The position numbers and the translations under genes are program-made. A stretch of 64,000 nt of DNA from Isoetes taiwanensis (taxonomy: Eukaryota > Streptophyta > Lycopodiopsida > Isoetales > Isoetaceae): positions 12,752,448 through 12,816,447 of the forward strand of contig JAJEKV010000008.1 in assembly GCA_021234155.1 (NCBI GenBank), written 5' to 3'. This document shows, piece by piece, positions 1 through 13,279 of this stretch. Within the stretch, counting starts at the first letter, position 1. Each line of letters starts with the position of its first letter. A model generated the notes under the pieces. That model did no database searches and was not told the DNA's origin. It saw only the letters and a program-made list of their open reading frames with translations.

Positions 1-680
<680 letters not shown>

Positions 681-1127
681 TTGGCCACATGCGAACTTAG
701 AGTAGATGAGAGAGAATACGAGAGAATACGAGAGGCGAGAGAGAATGAGAGATGGGTGAGAGTGGGAAAAGTTAACTCTCACCTCGAGAGATGATTTGCC
801 CCTAACAGCCGTTAGGGGCGTTTCCATTAGCCACTAACTAAACAACCCCCTAAAATTATGTCGCCTGAATTTCATGACCGAAAAATTTCCCTCGTCGAAA
901 TCCCGGGGCGCCATTTTTCCCTGTTTCTTGGTCTTCAACACCGCGCAATTCCTTGAATTCCCCCCTAATTCTTCCATCAGTGCTATTGATTTTCAGTCTA
1001 CAGGTATTTCTCAGCCCATTCGATCCTTGTAAATTCATTTCAATTCGATCTTACATTGTTCTCTTGTCAAATTCTGATCCGGCAGGTATTGTTTCTTGGT
1101 TGATTAGCTTGATTTCTATAGACAAGG

Positions 1128-3004
1128 ATGTCTAAGGCAACCAGATCTGCTCTGCCTTCAAGCAGCAAACCCTTTGTGCCTCCTCGCATTGAAAAATGGC
1201 TCCAAGGAAGGCGGAAGATGACAGGCAAATTTCAATGAGCGTGAGCTTGGAATCAAATTCGAGCCTATTGATCTTGCTCCTCCACCAAAGGAAAAGAGAT
1301 GCAAACGAGTTCTCAGCGAAATCCAAGCACCTCCCAGTACTGTGAGTGATTCTCATCAGCCCGATAATTCAATGGCTATTGTTGTTCTTGGAAAAAGAAA
1401 ATTCCAAACAAATAGACACAAAGAATAGGAAGGCTCCAGTCCAATGAACAGATCAGGGTGTTTCCACTTTCCTGAATCTTCTAAATGAAATGAAAGTGGT
1501 TACCAATGGCGATCTGAATCTTTCTAATTCACAATGGAGAAATTCTTGTGAAATTGCAACCAATTGTAGATGGATTAGTGGAAGTCGAGGCAATTGAAGA
1601 ACAAATGGGATAAGCTACGAGGTGCAAAATTCAAGGATGAGAAGGAGGCTTCCGGTCAAAGCGGGTTCGAGAACCTTCAAGTTGGCAATGGTTTGATAGA
1701 ATGGAAGAAGTCAAATATGGAGTGACTTCTTATAACCCCATTCCAGGGGCTGGTGATGATGGGGAATTTGGGAATGAAGCCTTTGAGGTCATGGATTTGC
1801 ACACTAATTTTTCCTCGACAGTTTCTTTGAGGCAGCTTGGTTACGATCTTTGCTTTTTGATGACCCTTTTTGAGAGTAATTGAAGAGATTCCCAATGTCA
1901 ATGTCAACATTGACAATTCAGCTAGCCCAAGGGTTCATGAAATGCCAAACATTCGAACTCCACGAGAAACAACACGATTCCTCCTCCCCTAGATCCGAAA
2001 GATGCAATCAACCCGAGTTTGTGGAAAACCAGCAGTGCGTAAAGAAGTCCAGATTGCTTGATTGATGAAGATATTTTTGTTGGAATCTCACAAATGGCAA
2101 GCACTTTTGGAGATAGTCTGTATGAAAAAAACCGGATTTCATGAAGGAAGAATCGCAAAGAAGATGGAATTGGTTAGAGAATTGGAGACAATTTGATTCA
2201 ATAATTCTTTGAAGATTGCTGAATCTATGGCAGCAATGATCCAGAGCATATGTCAGATGACAAAGGACACACTTCTCGAAATTGCCAAATTGGCAGCCAA
2301 AAACAAAGAATAAAGGTATGTTCACTTTCATACATTCTGTTATGCTTCACTTTTTGTTTCTTTTAGAACAGTCCCAAATTGGTTAATCTGTCTTATTATT
2401 CAATGATTGGTACGTTCATCTAGGCATGTAGATATCGTGAGGATAAAGCATTAAATGGATCTTTTTCAATTTGCCCCATTTAAACGTCTCCTCCACCCTC
2501 AAGAATTCACACTATGGCCCCTGGTTTCCTCGTTCCTCTCTCGCCCCCCACCACATCGTCTTCCTCTTCATATTAACCACTCTGGCCCTATTGATTCATC
2601 CGAAGTCTCCCACGAGACTACAGATTCAGAGAACTACTACTCCGACCATGATTCTTGGCCAGAAACTTCTGTGGAAGAAGTTGAAGAAGAGTCTTCAACA
2701 TTCGTTCCCCATTGCGCATCCTCCTCAAGAATCTTTTTCGGCCCCTCCTCTTCCTTCCCCTCATGCAGATGAGGTTCAAGATTCTTCACCAACAATCGAA
2801 CCTGAAGTTGAGGATGTAGAAGTCGTTTCTCACTGTGGTCATCCATCGTTTCTCTATCCGCCGGTGATGAATTTTCTGGAGATGGGAGTGTTAATAGAAG
2901 CCGAGGTGTTGTCTTGGGCTGAAGCAGCTCCTTTAAAACAAAAAGCTCATGTAGAGTGCATTTACATCGAACATGCAGGGAAGTGGTGTGAACTTTGTTC
3001 TTGA
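1128..3004 (+). CDS. unidentified plant gene with at least two exons
   Basis: I do not recognise this protein. An ATG at 1128 opens a frame reading MSKATRSALPSSSKPFVPPR. After a frame change near 1,225 a convincing basic/proline stretch follows (FEPIDLAPPPKEKRCKR, about 1,257-1,310). A helical segment lies at about 2,160-2,310 (KIAESMAAMIQSICQMTKD). Just after it AAAG|GTATGT at 2,313-2,321 looks like a splice donor, and a TCTAG acceptor near 2,424 would lead into an acidic, serine-rich stretch (about 2,590-2,850) and a C-terminal part ending HAGKWCELCS at 3,004. An AATAAA at about 3,438 could be its poly(A) signal. Frames change several times, so this is either a decayed gene or one with sequence errors. 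It could also be two genes (1,128-2,314 and 2,455-3,004). Confidence 0.4.
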
Positions 3005-3609
3005 AGAATGGAAGATCTCCTTGCCTCTTGAGCCTTTTTTTGTTTTGTTTTTATTTATGTGATGTCTTTTTTGTAAAGCAAAAAATATTTTGCTATGAAC
3101 AATCTCCTGTCAATCCCTTCAGCTATCAGCTGAAAAAAAATGTTTCCTTAATGATGTAACATGCTTCGATGCATACAAGAAATACAAGATGTTTTATTTT
3201 CGGAAAACCCTGTCACTTTGATGTCTCGGCTGTAGCATTGGATGTTTCTTTACTTGACATTATATCTATCTTTGATATTCACTTTCTGATTGTGACTGTT
3301 ACTGCAGAGCATAGAGTGCTGAGGACTACCTACGATTCTGGTTTTACTTGTTAGTTGGTTTTACCTCAGAAATTCTAAGCTGTAAAAGACAGGCCAATAT
3401 ATGTGGCCAATTTTTTTTGTACTGTAGTTTTACTTTGAATAAAATCTTTATTTCAACATTCAATTATTCTAGTAGAATCTTGAATTTCTTATTGATGACT
3501 TAATACTTGTCCAGAGAAGATGAAATCAATAATATTCGATGTCAAGAAAGAAAGAACAAATTTTCAGAAAAAATTGCTGACAGAACCATCAACTTTTACA
3601 ACAAAGACA

Positions 3610-5155
3610 TGTGACCCCCCTACTCGAGATACGGTGCACTCACCGTATACAAACAGGAGTTCTTCCCCACACCAGCTCCATGCCGGTACAGGCCCTCCAC
3701 ATATCGCACCGTAACGAAGTCTCGGTGGGAAGAGTGAAGGTGTCATTCTACCCCGTCTCCTCGTGGCCTACCTAGCCGCGGAAGCGTAAACATACATGTC
3801 AAGAGCACATACATCAACATCCTGTGACCATCGAAGGATGGTCCCTCCTCATATCTGCATAGACAAAGATCAGCACATCACATAGGGGATTCTACCCAAG
3901 GCTCGGACTCAAAGGATGACCGGCGGCTTGGGTCTCCGTGAGTTCGCTAAGGGACGTAATTCATGGCAATGGATTTGGCCGCATAAGAACATGGCATAGG
4001 GTTGTCCACTCCATCCGCCCCTCTGTGCACACTTTGCGAGTAGGTTGAAAAGTGTCGGGACCTCGATCAGAGCTCCCGGATGCATAATGAAGGGCTATTC
4101 CCGGTCTCATCCTCCCGGGGCCCGATGGGGCAGGTAGGGATCACTCCCTCCGAGATCTACATGCTAACTCAAGGTGACTAGAGGGCCACCGCCGTGATTC
4201 GACCGAACCCACCGAAAGTGTACACCACTTCACGCGGGTGTCGAGCCCATGCCTTACCCGCCAAGACTGGTAAGCCATCAGACCTAGTCACAATGATCCC
4301 GGTGAGGCTTTACACACCGTGGGATCGTTCAAGAATCGGACATGAATCTCCTTCTTAGCCGGGCCTGGCCCCTTCACCCACAACCTGTGTGTGGCTCTTG
4401 TACACAAAATCTACAAAGTGTGCTAGAGAGGCTACTCTAGGAGCATTAACTACAAGCTTTAGGGCCTCTACCCCCTTCCCAATACAAGGAGTTCACGTAA
4501 ATACATCATCCAAATATATCATTGTAAGAGCTAAAGAACTAGATCTAATCATAGAGTTAGGTTCTTTAGTTAGTGTCCTAGATCTAAGATCTAGATATTA
4601 CTATGGGCAATTTAATAGTCTAAACCCACCGATTCTATGACTAGAAGACGGTTTAAGCTATTAAATTGACCAAATACCTGATCCTTGAGTGGCTTCCTCC
4701 CCGACCCGAGTTCAACCATCCCTGCCGAAATGATTAATCTGTGGAAACCGATGGCTAACCGCTTGGGGCGCGGGGGAGGCTGTTTTGGCTCCCAGGGCAG
4801 CCAAAACTGAGCTCTAAAACCCTAAGGATCTAAAAACTAGCAAGCTAGGGTTTTCCTACCCTAAATAGACATGGGGGTTTAGGCTAGGGTTTCCAATTAC
4901 CCAATTTGGCATGTGGGATAATTGGAAAGGCCCCACTTGCCTTTAGTGGCTAGGGTGGCAAAATATGCCAACATGGAAAGGTGTGCCCTCATTAATGTGC
5001 ACATGTGCACATTAATAATATATGAACACTCCTAGTAAGTTGCCCCCTAGGGCTACTTACCGGCTATCCGCTACGCATACGCCAATCAGGGGGCGGTACG
5101 CGTGACGTGGCAAAGACAATGTACGCCCCGGAGCGTATCGCGGCCGAACGCCACA
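3610..5155 (-). repeat. 3' LTR of the chromovirus
   Basis: It aligns end to end with 15,144-16,712. It begins TGTGAC on the plus strand and ends GCCACA, and it is flanked on the left by AAGACA. It contains a 26-bp perfect palindrome at 4,989-5,014. Differences from the other LTR are mainly 1-3 base indels, often at CTG or CAG. Confidence 0.95.
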
Positions 5156-5168
5156 TTCTCCCCACCTT
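5156..5168 (-). other. polypurine tract
   Basis: Read on the minus strand, AAGGTGGGGAGAA lies immediately before the 3' LTR, where the plus-strand primer of reverse transcription is expected. A second near-copy (AAGGTGGGGAGA) lies at about 5,198-5,213. Confidence 0.8.
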
Positions 5169-6026
5169 GAAATGATGTCGTCGCAAAGATCGTGGGTCTC
5201 CCCACCTTGGGATCTTCCTAACCCGCAACCCGCAATCAACGTGATGCCTACAATATAATCTTTATACATTTATCACGCATTACTCTAAGGTAATTATTTT
5301 TAGAACATTATTATGTCATTATATTATGAAATACTTATCAATTCATAACACCATTAACAAGTTATTCACTATCTTAAGTTAGACAAAATTTCAACATTTC
5401 ATATCTATAATTATTGTCCGAGGTATTCTTTCATTCCTTGCAACACATTCCAACAAAACTTGTGTTGTAAGTCTTCGTGACCTCTCGACCTCCTTGCCCT
5501 CCCGAGCGCTAATCGCCTCTGCGGTCGACACTCACGTTAGTACCGCTTTTAATTTTTTAATAAATTTTGGTTATATGGTGACCAACCCACCTATCTACAT
5601 GAATGCATGGCTAATCTCGGCCAGAGGAAGAGGATGAATCTTCCATAATGGCCGTGGAGATAGCGCCTATATGCCTATATGCCACTCATGCCTACACCTC
5701 TAGTTGCCCAGCGTGGAGGATATCCTTCTCGCGTGGGGGGCGTGAAGGATGGATTCCTCCTATCAAAACATATATGGGGCTAAAGGTGCTTTCCCTATCA
5801 ATGCATTCCTTAATGACCTCTTTTCTCTCGAGGTCGTCTACTTCCGTGGGACAGAAGTAGACTTTCTAATCTACCTTCCACTCGCCCAGCGGAAACGCCG
5901 GGTCATGCCTACATTGACATTACACACGCCCTAGAGATCACCGTAGTGGTCTCATCATCGGTAACAACGCATGCATCCATACCAAGCATGGGTTGCATCG
6001 CGAGATTAATCTATACAAGAATTAAC

Positions 6027-6330
6027 CTACACAAATCGACATGCCCGAGCCGATTTCTTGGAGATGACCTTGCCGCCCCATTGCTCCATAAATTGTGGGT
6101 ACCGCTTTACTAAATCTTTCTTAAGTACCCACGCATGCCTTTCCACTGGTAAGTGTTTCCACTTGACCAAATAATTGGAGGAATTCGGACCTCCTTGTCT
6201 TCTTAAAAGCTCTATCAAGAATCATTTTTCGAACTATTTCCAAATTTTGCTCCTCCGCCATTTCCAACAACGTTGGAGTGTCCAAGACTTCGTGCGGATT
6301 TGGAGTATGCTTCTTCAACAAACTCACGTG
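6027..6330 (-). CDS. integrase C-terminal chromodomain
   Basis: This is the last coding part of the pol polyprotein. YLVKWKHLPVERHAWV (about 6,120-6,170) is the chromodomain core with its aromatic and acidic or basic positions, followed by YPQFMEQW. The preceding segment (HTPNPHEVLDTPTLLEMAEE) is the linker usually found between a gypsy integrase and its chromodomain. A frame change near 6,195 separates the two. In chromoviruses this domain reads histone marks, chiefly methylated H3, and directs integration to heterochromatin. That role is family knowledge and is not shown here. The stop lies near 6,027. Confidence 0.9.
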
Positions 6331-7360
6331 GAAGACCTTATGGATCTTTAGGTGTGGCCGGCAATTCCAACTTGTAGGATTGATTACCTACTCTCTTGAT
6401 TATTTCAAGGGTCCAGCCCACCTTGGAGCAAGCTTCTTGCAATTCCCAATCCCGAGCTTCGCACCGCTTTACTTTGATCTTGAGCCAAACATCATCTCCA
6501 ACTTTGAACTCTCTTACCGCTCGATGCTTTGTCTCCAATGCTCTTTTTGTCGACTTCTTGTCGCTAGCAGATACCCTCGAACCTCTTCCACGAGCCGCCG
6601 ATATCGGCCAACATCTGCCGCGAAACTTCTACTTTTGACACGGGGTTGTGCCAAGTGTCCGAGTTAGGCAATCGATAGCCATAATTGATCATAAATGGCG
6701 ACATTCGGGACGATTCCCTCGCTTGGTGCTATTGTATGCAAACTCCACCAAGTGAATGAATTCTTCCCACATACTTTGCTTATTCCGCATATAGTTTCAG
6801 AGCATGTCTTCTAAGATCCCGTTGGTCCGCCTCCGTTTTGGCCATCCGTCCGAGGATGATACGCCGTGCTCATGGATAGCTTGGTCCGAATCGTCGCAAA
6901 GAGGTCTTGCCAAAAGGCACTCATGAACTTCGGATCTCGCTTTGAGATAATCTCCTTGGCATGCCATGAAGCCCGAAGATCTCTTTGGTGAAGAGCTTTG
7001 CTGTGATCCATAGTCAGATTCGTGGTCCCCGCAAGGCACAAAATGTGCCATCTTTGACAACTTGTCGACCACTACCATCAAGGCATCCTTGCCTCTCGGG
7101 CCGTTTTGGGAGTCCCGTGATGAAATCCATGCCGATACCTCCCACTTAGCGTTTGGCAATCGCTAATGGCTCTAATGCCCCCCGAATTAAGCCGCTCCGC
7201 CTTCGTCTGGCGGGGCATAGCCGACATTCCTTGATGTAGCGAAGCTATTTGCTTCTTCATTCCTGGCCAATAATAGCCGCCAAGACTTTGAAATATGTTT
7301 TCATGAATCCCGCATGGCGGCTATTGGGCTGCAGCGTGTCATGGAGGATCAACTTCCTTA
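6330..7360 (-). CDS. integrase (pol)
   Basis: In minus-strand order there is a partly eroded zinc-binding segment (QIASLHQGMSAMPRQTKAER, about 7,190-7,260). Catalytic-core pieces follow (GKDALMVVVDKLSKMAHFVP, about 7,040-7,095; YHPRTDGQ near 6,850). Then comes the GPY/F-like C-terminal part (VREFKVGDDVWLKIKVKRC, about 6,470-6,520, and GNQSYKLELP). These are standard gypsy integrase landmarks. At least four frame changes are present. The enzyme would insert the reverse-transcribed DNA; this copy could not make it without frame repair. Confidence 0.92.
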
Positions 7361-8940
7361 CACCGATGATTCGGGCACGACAACTTGTTCTTATGGTATA
7401 ACAAAGTTGCCTTCCTTCTTATAATGCTTGAAGGCCTCCCCCCGTTCTTTTATCTGCTCTAGCCTCCTTAGAGAGGCTTACCCATACTTCCCTCGAAATC
7501 CACATCCATTGGCAAGGACTCTTCAATCTTCTTACCAAAGTCGCCGGAGAGCTTTGAAATTGCGTTGCAATGCACTCTAGTTGTCGTGGGTGCCTTGAAA
7601 GTTTATCCGCTACCACATTGAGCTTCCCCGCTTGTAGACTATATCAAAGTCATATTCTTCGAGGAACTCCATCCATCTCCGCCTCCGATTGAGGTGTGGT
7701 TGCGTGGAATACATATTGAGGCTCGATGGTCGGGATCCAATTGGAACTTCCTTCCCAAGAGATAGTGCCTCCATATTCTTAATGCCCCGACAACCGCAAG
7801 CAACTCCCCGATCGCGGCGTTGGGTATGGCCTCCTGGCGTCGCTCATCTTCCCCGAATCATACGCTACCACCACGTTCTTCTTGCATAAGCACCACACTG
7901 TAGCTATCTTACCGTGATCTGTTGCTACAAGCTTATCCTTCTCTCGTCCGGGGTTAAGTAGGGGCTGTTGTTAAAGCTTCCTTCAACAATTCAAACCCCT
8001 TTTTGGGCTTTCTTGTGCCAATGCTCTACCCAATCTTTCACCTTCTACGCCTCGTCGAGTGCGTTAATCGGGGCTGCTATCTTAGCAAAAGTTCTTTACG
8101 AACTCCTCAGTAGTACCCGCTAGACCGAGAAAACTTCTGACCTCGTGCACATTCTTCGGGCGCCGCCATTTGAATCACCGCTTCAATCTTGGCGGGTCCG
8201 CCGAGATGCCTTACGCCGGGCCGAGATCACATGACCAAGGTATTCCACCTTTCTCTTGCGGCGTGGCGGCACTTCGACAACTTGGCGCATAACCGTGTCT
8301 TCTCAACTTCTCTAGCACCCTTCTCAAGTGTTGCACGTGCTCTTCAAGGGATCTGCTATACACCAAAATGTCATCAAAGAAAACAATCACAAAGGTGTCC
8401 AGAACTCCTCAAGATATCGCTCATGAGCCTCATGAACGCTTGGGGCATTTGATAAGCCGAAAAGGCATCACCGCGGAACTCATAATGCCCATACAAGGCC
8501 CCCGGCGGTCTTGTGGATATCCTCCTCCTTTATCCTTATCTCGATGATAACCTGACCTTAAGTCAATTTTGAGAAGATCTTTGCTCCTTGAAGCTGATCC
8601 ATCAAGTCATCTCGATCTTTGAAGCGATACTTGTTCTTAATGGTGTGCTTATTCAACTGCCTATAGTCTATGCACATCCTCAAAGATCCATCCTTCTTCT
8701 TGACAAAAGAATGGGCGCCCAAACGGCAGACACTAGGTCTAATGAAACCTAGGTCGAAAGCAGCTCCCCTCAGAATCGCTTTTTAGTCTCCGGACAACTC
8801 CTGCGTTGTCATTCTATATGGAGCCTTGCTTGTGGGTTTTGTTCCCCGGTTCGAAGTGCTATCTCAAGACTCGACTCCCTATAAGGAGGGAGCCGCTTGA
8901 TCTCATCTCGAAAGAGATCGTGGAACTCCGTGATCAACTT
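7360..8940 (-). CDS. reverse transcriptase and RNase H (pol)
   Basis: The RT N-terminus is seen at 8,809-8,990 ([20 protein letters not shown]). The catalytic YxDD-type motif reads [19 protein letters not shown] at about 8,340-8,398. RNase H sequence follows between about 7,400 and 7,950 but is badly broken. Relative order and spacing match gypsy pol. Several frameshifts interrupt it. The start of the polyprotein cannot be set because gag and pol appear continuous. Confidence 0.92.
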
Positions 8941-8949
8941 AGCTATTTG

Positions 8950-9400
8950 CCTCAAGAACTTGTCGAGCATCTTGTCTTCTTTGCTTCCTTCCAATTCCGC
9001 TCGCTAATCTCAAGCTTGAAGATGTATGCTACCCGCTCACTCTTGATGCACTTGAACAGCCGCTTAGAAGACATACACCGCATGATGGGAACAACTTCTT
9101 TACCCGTTATCTCAATGATCTTGCCGCCGGGTGTTGGGAAGGTCACCTTCCGCTTTCCACAATCAATAATGGCCCTCGCTGGTCCAAGGTACTCCATACC
9201 TATTATCAAGTCGCATTTGCCAATGCCCATTACCTCGCCCCATCCGGATCTTAATCCCGCAAGTCGATGTCAAAGTTGATTCTTTTACCCGGCCGCCCCG
9301 CTTTTTATCGCTTCCACTTGCTAAGACAACGGGCCTTGGCTTTGACTTTAATGGTTTCAACTTCAACATTTGAACCATTCTTGGAGATGCAAAGTTATGG
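8950..9400 (-). CDS. aspartic protease region (pol)
   Basis: The motif CDLIIGMEYLGPARAIIDCG (about 9,150-9,215), followed by KRKVTF, is the C-terminal half of a plant gypsy retropepsin, where the polypeptide continues DLIIGMDWL-like. The N-terminal catalytic D-S/T-G equivalent should lie near 9,270-9,330 but is masked by frame changes. It lies directly before RT, as expected. Confidence 0.8.
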
Positions 9401-9479
9401 CTACTTCCCCGAATCTATTAGGACTATAAATGACTTGGCCTTGGCCTTTCCCCATCGTGGAAATTACTTTATACCGGGC

Positions 9480-10850
9480 TCTCTGCTTGCTTTCAGATCT
9501 ATTGCGGCAAAGATATGACACTCACCCTGAATGTAGTCGCGGGCCTCCTCGCCGCCGCCGCCACCAAAGTGTCCCAATCTCCCAACTCTGCTAGGCCAGA
9601 CTCATGACATATGGGCGCTTGGGCCGTTTCTATGGCCCGGCTGGAAACACTGAAGCAAAGCCGCTTATGCATGCCTCCGTCTCTTCTCCTGGGCATGGCT
9701 CGCAGAAAGGATCGCATCGACGCTTTGGAGTAGCTTGACCCTTCCCTGCTTGTCTTTGAAAGACACCCGCTTTTTCCCCGCCGCTTCCCTTGATTGCCAC
9801 TATATGGGGCTCTAGCTGGTCCTGGTCGGCCGTTTCTGCTGAAACCGTCTTTGCCGCTTTTTTTATCTTGGTAATGCCGCTGCCCTCGCCCACTATTCTG
9901 GAGGTCCTGCTCCTTGCAAACTTATTGCCTTGACTCCGCTTCTTCGATATCGTTCTTGGGTTTATTGCCCTTACAAGCTTATGGATCTCCTTATTCAGAC
10001 CTTCAATGTAGCTTTTCCACTGCGTGCTTCTTTCCTAACTTTGGCACATACAAATTTTTAGCCTCATAAATTCCTCTCAGGTATTTCTCATCTTGACTTG
10101 TTGCCTTGCCGCAACCTCGTGAGAACTGCCGCGATCATACCGACTTGTGCTCTCTTGGGACATAATGGGCTTTGAAGGCTTTAGCAAACTTCTTGAACCC
10201 TCAAGTAAGCATCCCCTCGCTTAAACCATGAGCCTTGGCATAGCCCTTTCCACCAAATGCGCATGCTTCCCTTCAGTTCATTGCCACCCTCGCTTTTATC
10301 CTTATCCTTCATACCATAGGCATTGCCAGATTCGCCATCTCGCTGCCAAGCCTCTGCTTCCATGCCCGACTTGTTCTCCCTGAGAATTGCTCGAGCTTCC
10401 CCGCCTTCCAAACATTTCCCAATGCACGAAGCCTACTTTCTTTCCGGGTAGCCTGAGGTTCTTGTGTCCTTTTGTCGTCCCCCTGTGGTTCCTCCCGCTT
10501 TCGTCCGCTCGCCTTTGTTCTGCTTCTTCTTCTTCCACTGAAACCGGTGGAAGCTTGAGCTTGAGGAGTCCGAGCTGGGGACCTTCTCTTGCTCCTCTTC
10601 TTGTCTCTACTTGTTCTCCGAAATGATGCTTGCAAGTAGCTTGAGCTGCTACCACCAACCCCGCGCCCTCGAAGCAGCGGCTAGCAAAGCCTTTATCTCC
10701 GCCGAGGTCCGCCCTCATTTGCGATATTTCCTCGGGGTCATTTGTCCAAATTCTTCAAAGTTGGTTTCTTTGGCGTGGCCCTCGGGGGTTTCGTTTCCTC
10801 TAAGAAGTTCCCGCGGTTTGTCGCTCTCCCAAGGCCAGCTCTAGCCGCAT
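9480..10850 (-). CDS. gag: capsid-like domain and zinc knuckle
   Basis: The retrotransposon gag signature FKKFAKAFKAHYVPRE (about 10,150-10,200) is followed by KYLRGIYEAKNLYVPKLGK and YIEGLNKEIHKLV (about 9,970-10,075). A Cys-rich CCHC-like knuckle (CDPFCEPCPGEETEAC) lies at about 9,660-9,715. A highly charged stretch (10,300-10,700) precedes the capsid part. The frame breaks repeatedly. Gag would form the cytoplasmic particle in which reverse transcription occurs. Confidence 0.85.
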
Positions 10851-10854
10851 ACAC

Positions 10855-11010
10855 AAGTGGTTCATATCTACATGGTTAGTTTTCCTTGCTTTCTTGCTTT
10901 ATTTATGTTTGTTGGCATGGTTGAGGGACACAAAATATATCACAAAACATTTATAGTGCAAGAGAATGTTATATTTATATTTTATATTACACTAATACAA
11001 GAACTTGCAA
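10855..11010 (-). other. AT-rich intron-like spacer within the chromovirus
   Basis: About 150 bp of strongly AT-rich sequence, unlike the GC-richer coding sequence on both sides, separates the unknown ORF (11,010-12,563) from gag. It could be a spliced intron or a spacer. I could not set donor and acceptor sites with confidence. Confidence 0.35.
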
Positions 11011-12563
11011 CCATCGCTAATCATTTCGTTGATGCCAGAAGATGGATTATCCTCCAGAACTTTTTTCACTTGGGCTGTTCCCACCGAATGGCCCAAGTTC
11101 CTAAGGACATTGGCCGGAGATCCACCCCGTAATGCTCTTGCTAAATCTTCTATTCTCGGGGTGGGAGGTATAAGCATTGCCACCGACGCCTTGCCCGCCC
11201 ACCAGAAGGTATGGCGAAGTCGAAGACGCCGAAAGTGCTACCGCTTCTTTTCACCGTGATTGCATACCGGTGTTAAGGGGTAACCGCGGCATGCCCGCCA
11301 ATCCCGAGAGTGCAATCAGCAACGATACTCCTTCCTCGCCTCCGGGGGTGAATTTATGTGGATAACCGCTATTCTTCCATCCATCGCCAGCGGCGGTGTA
11401 ATAGCGTAATGACCTGGCCGCTATGCGAGATGGGTCCCTACCACTCGGCAGATCCAGCCTGTGGTTCCGCTTCAAATCATCAACCTCCACCGTGGTGAGC
11501 TCCTCAGAGTCATTGATCAAGGTCGGCCTCCTCAGGTCGACCACCTCCGCCCTATCCCCGGGAGGTGCCGGGGACGAAGCTTGCCGTTAGGATGTTTGAG
11601 GTCGCATAACGGATCCCCATCTGCTCCTCGAGAGCAAGGGAACTCTTCCTCGATAGCAGTAGCTTGTTCTCAGCCTTGTTCCGCTTCCATGATCTGCCTC
11701 GATGTTGCTGTAGGGCTTGGATGTCGGAGGTAAACTCTCCGTGTAAGTGTCGGCTTCCCTTACTTGAGGGGAAGTCGACTCTCCCCGGACGACATGAAGT
11801 CGCCCAAGTCCGCTCTTCGGAGTTGGTGCAGCAACTCTTCGTGCCGGCATTCCTTTCCCCGCACTCCCGGAGGTTTTGAATGTCGCTTTAGGAGCGTAAA
11901 CTCCTCACCTTCGATTATAATGGGAGCTAGGCTTGTGATGCCTAACCCGGGGGGTGGCGCTGACTCAGAGAGTCCGCCGGCTTTTCAAGTCTTGCCACTC
12001 GCCCGCTTTGTCGCTGCTCCTCCGCTAGGTCGAAGCTCAACATCTTCTTCCTCCTCCTGATTCCTCGCTCATCCGAAGTCTTCTTCCTTCCCTTCCCCGC
12101 CCTGCTCAGACTGCGGTGAGGAGCCGTTGTTCCGGCCGCTACGGCTAATGGATCTACGCCCATGGGGAATGGAGGTTTCCCCACCCATGTTCTCTAAGAC
12201 GGCGGGTGAGAAAGATTGCCGTGGCAAGTGTTGAAAGAGAAGTACTTGGTCCCGCTGGACGCTAGGACCATTGGCTCGTGTGTGCGGCGCTTTGTTTGTG
12301 AGGTATTTGGCGCATGTTCGGGACATCGCCTAATGCCGTCAGCAGTAGGGACCGCCTAGGAACAAAATATCCTATACAAGGGGAGTTGCACTAGCTACCT
12401 GGTTCTACCCTAGCTTGAAACTCACCAGACTCTACTATAAGCCGGGTCTGCGGTAAGGTTGCTTGACGCCTACCTCCTTCCTGAAGATCCGAAGATTTGG
12501 TCGACGCCGGCCTCAAGAAAGATGAGCGCGGGCTACTGCACCATCTCCGAAATCGGTTGCCAT
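11010..12563 (-). CDS. unidentified ORF upstream of gag in the chromovirus
   Basis: I do not recognise this protein. An ATG at 12,563 (MATDFGDGAVARAHL) lies about 115 bases after a TATA box (12,678-12,687). Further good-looking segments in shifting frames are: a glycine/serine/charged stretch at 12,069-12,320; a coiled-coil-like stretch at about 11,590-11,850; DPSRIAARSLRYYTAAGDGW at about 11,385-11,445; and EDLARALRGGSPANVLRNL at about 11,090-11,150. It may be the N-terminal extension of gag or a separate protein. Base composition and indel density match gag-pol, so it belongs to the element. Confidence 0.45.
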
Positions 12564-12677
12564 TGATTAATTGCGTAAGAGGGTAACAAACGGTTGCAAG
12601 AGCGCCAGTGGAGTTGGGAAATCGGGCTAGAAGGGCAGGAGCAGATTTGTAGGGTGCTATCTCGAGAAGTGAGGGGT

Positions 12678-13152
12678 CTATTTATAGAAAAGGGGAAAAC
12701 CCTAATTTTTGGATGACTTGAAAATTTCCTAGGATTGGGTGATTCTAACTTATCCGAGGTCAAAATAGGAGTTTGAGGACTATAGGAGATGCTTGAACAA
12801 GGCTAGGTTACCTAAAAGATGCTATGCAAGAGGGTTGAAGGTGACTTTAACAAGTCCCCCGTGAAGAATTGGTAAGAGGTCTCACGCCTTGCGCCGCTTC
12901 AATCCTAACTTTTTGTTTTGGCGACGAGGCGCGAAATGTGAGACATCAGTCCCATTTTGATTAAAGGTGTCCAATTTGGGTAAACTAATGGTGTAAGGGT
13001 GATGGGCTCATCAAATTAGGCGTAATCGACCCCTTTATTTGGTCGATTTGAGGAGCTGTTTTGGTCAAGTTTGGGCGAGGTCTCACAGCCTTGCCTCGCC
13101 TCAATCCTAACTTTTTTTTGTTTCATGACGAGGCGCGAAATGTGGAGACATC
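12678..13152 (-). promoter_or_regulatory. promoter-like module A (before unknown ORF/gag)
   Basis: On the minus strand CTATAAATAG lies at 12,678-12,687. Upstream of it are two near-identical blocks of about 70 bp (12,876-12,944 and 13,077-13,149). Each has GGTCTCAC at one end and (G)CGAAATGTG(G)AGAC at the other, giving inverted GTCTCAC/GTGAGAC arms, with AATCCTAACTTTTT between them. The same TATA decamer and the same motif pair recur in module B. Promoter activity is inferred. Confidence 0.6.
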
Positions 13153-13279
13153 ATGTCTCTCGCTCCCCAAATGTCCTATTTTTCTCTGAGATAAAAGCTA
13201 AAACTTATTAATTTGCTCTAATTACTCAAGTTTATGTCATCAAAGTAGACAAAATTGCTCTATATTACAAAATTTTTAA

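Noticed and set aside
11251..11300. H4-like phrase in the minus strand near 11,230-11,280 (YAITVKRSGSTFGVF)
   Set aside because: It weakly recalls the H4 C-terminus, but the conserved H4 helices are not found upstream, so I treat it as chance.
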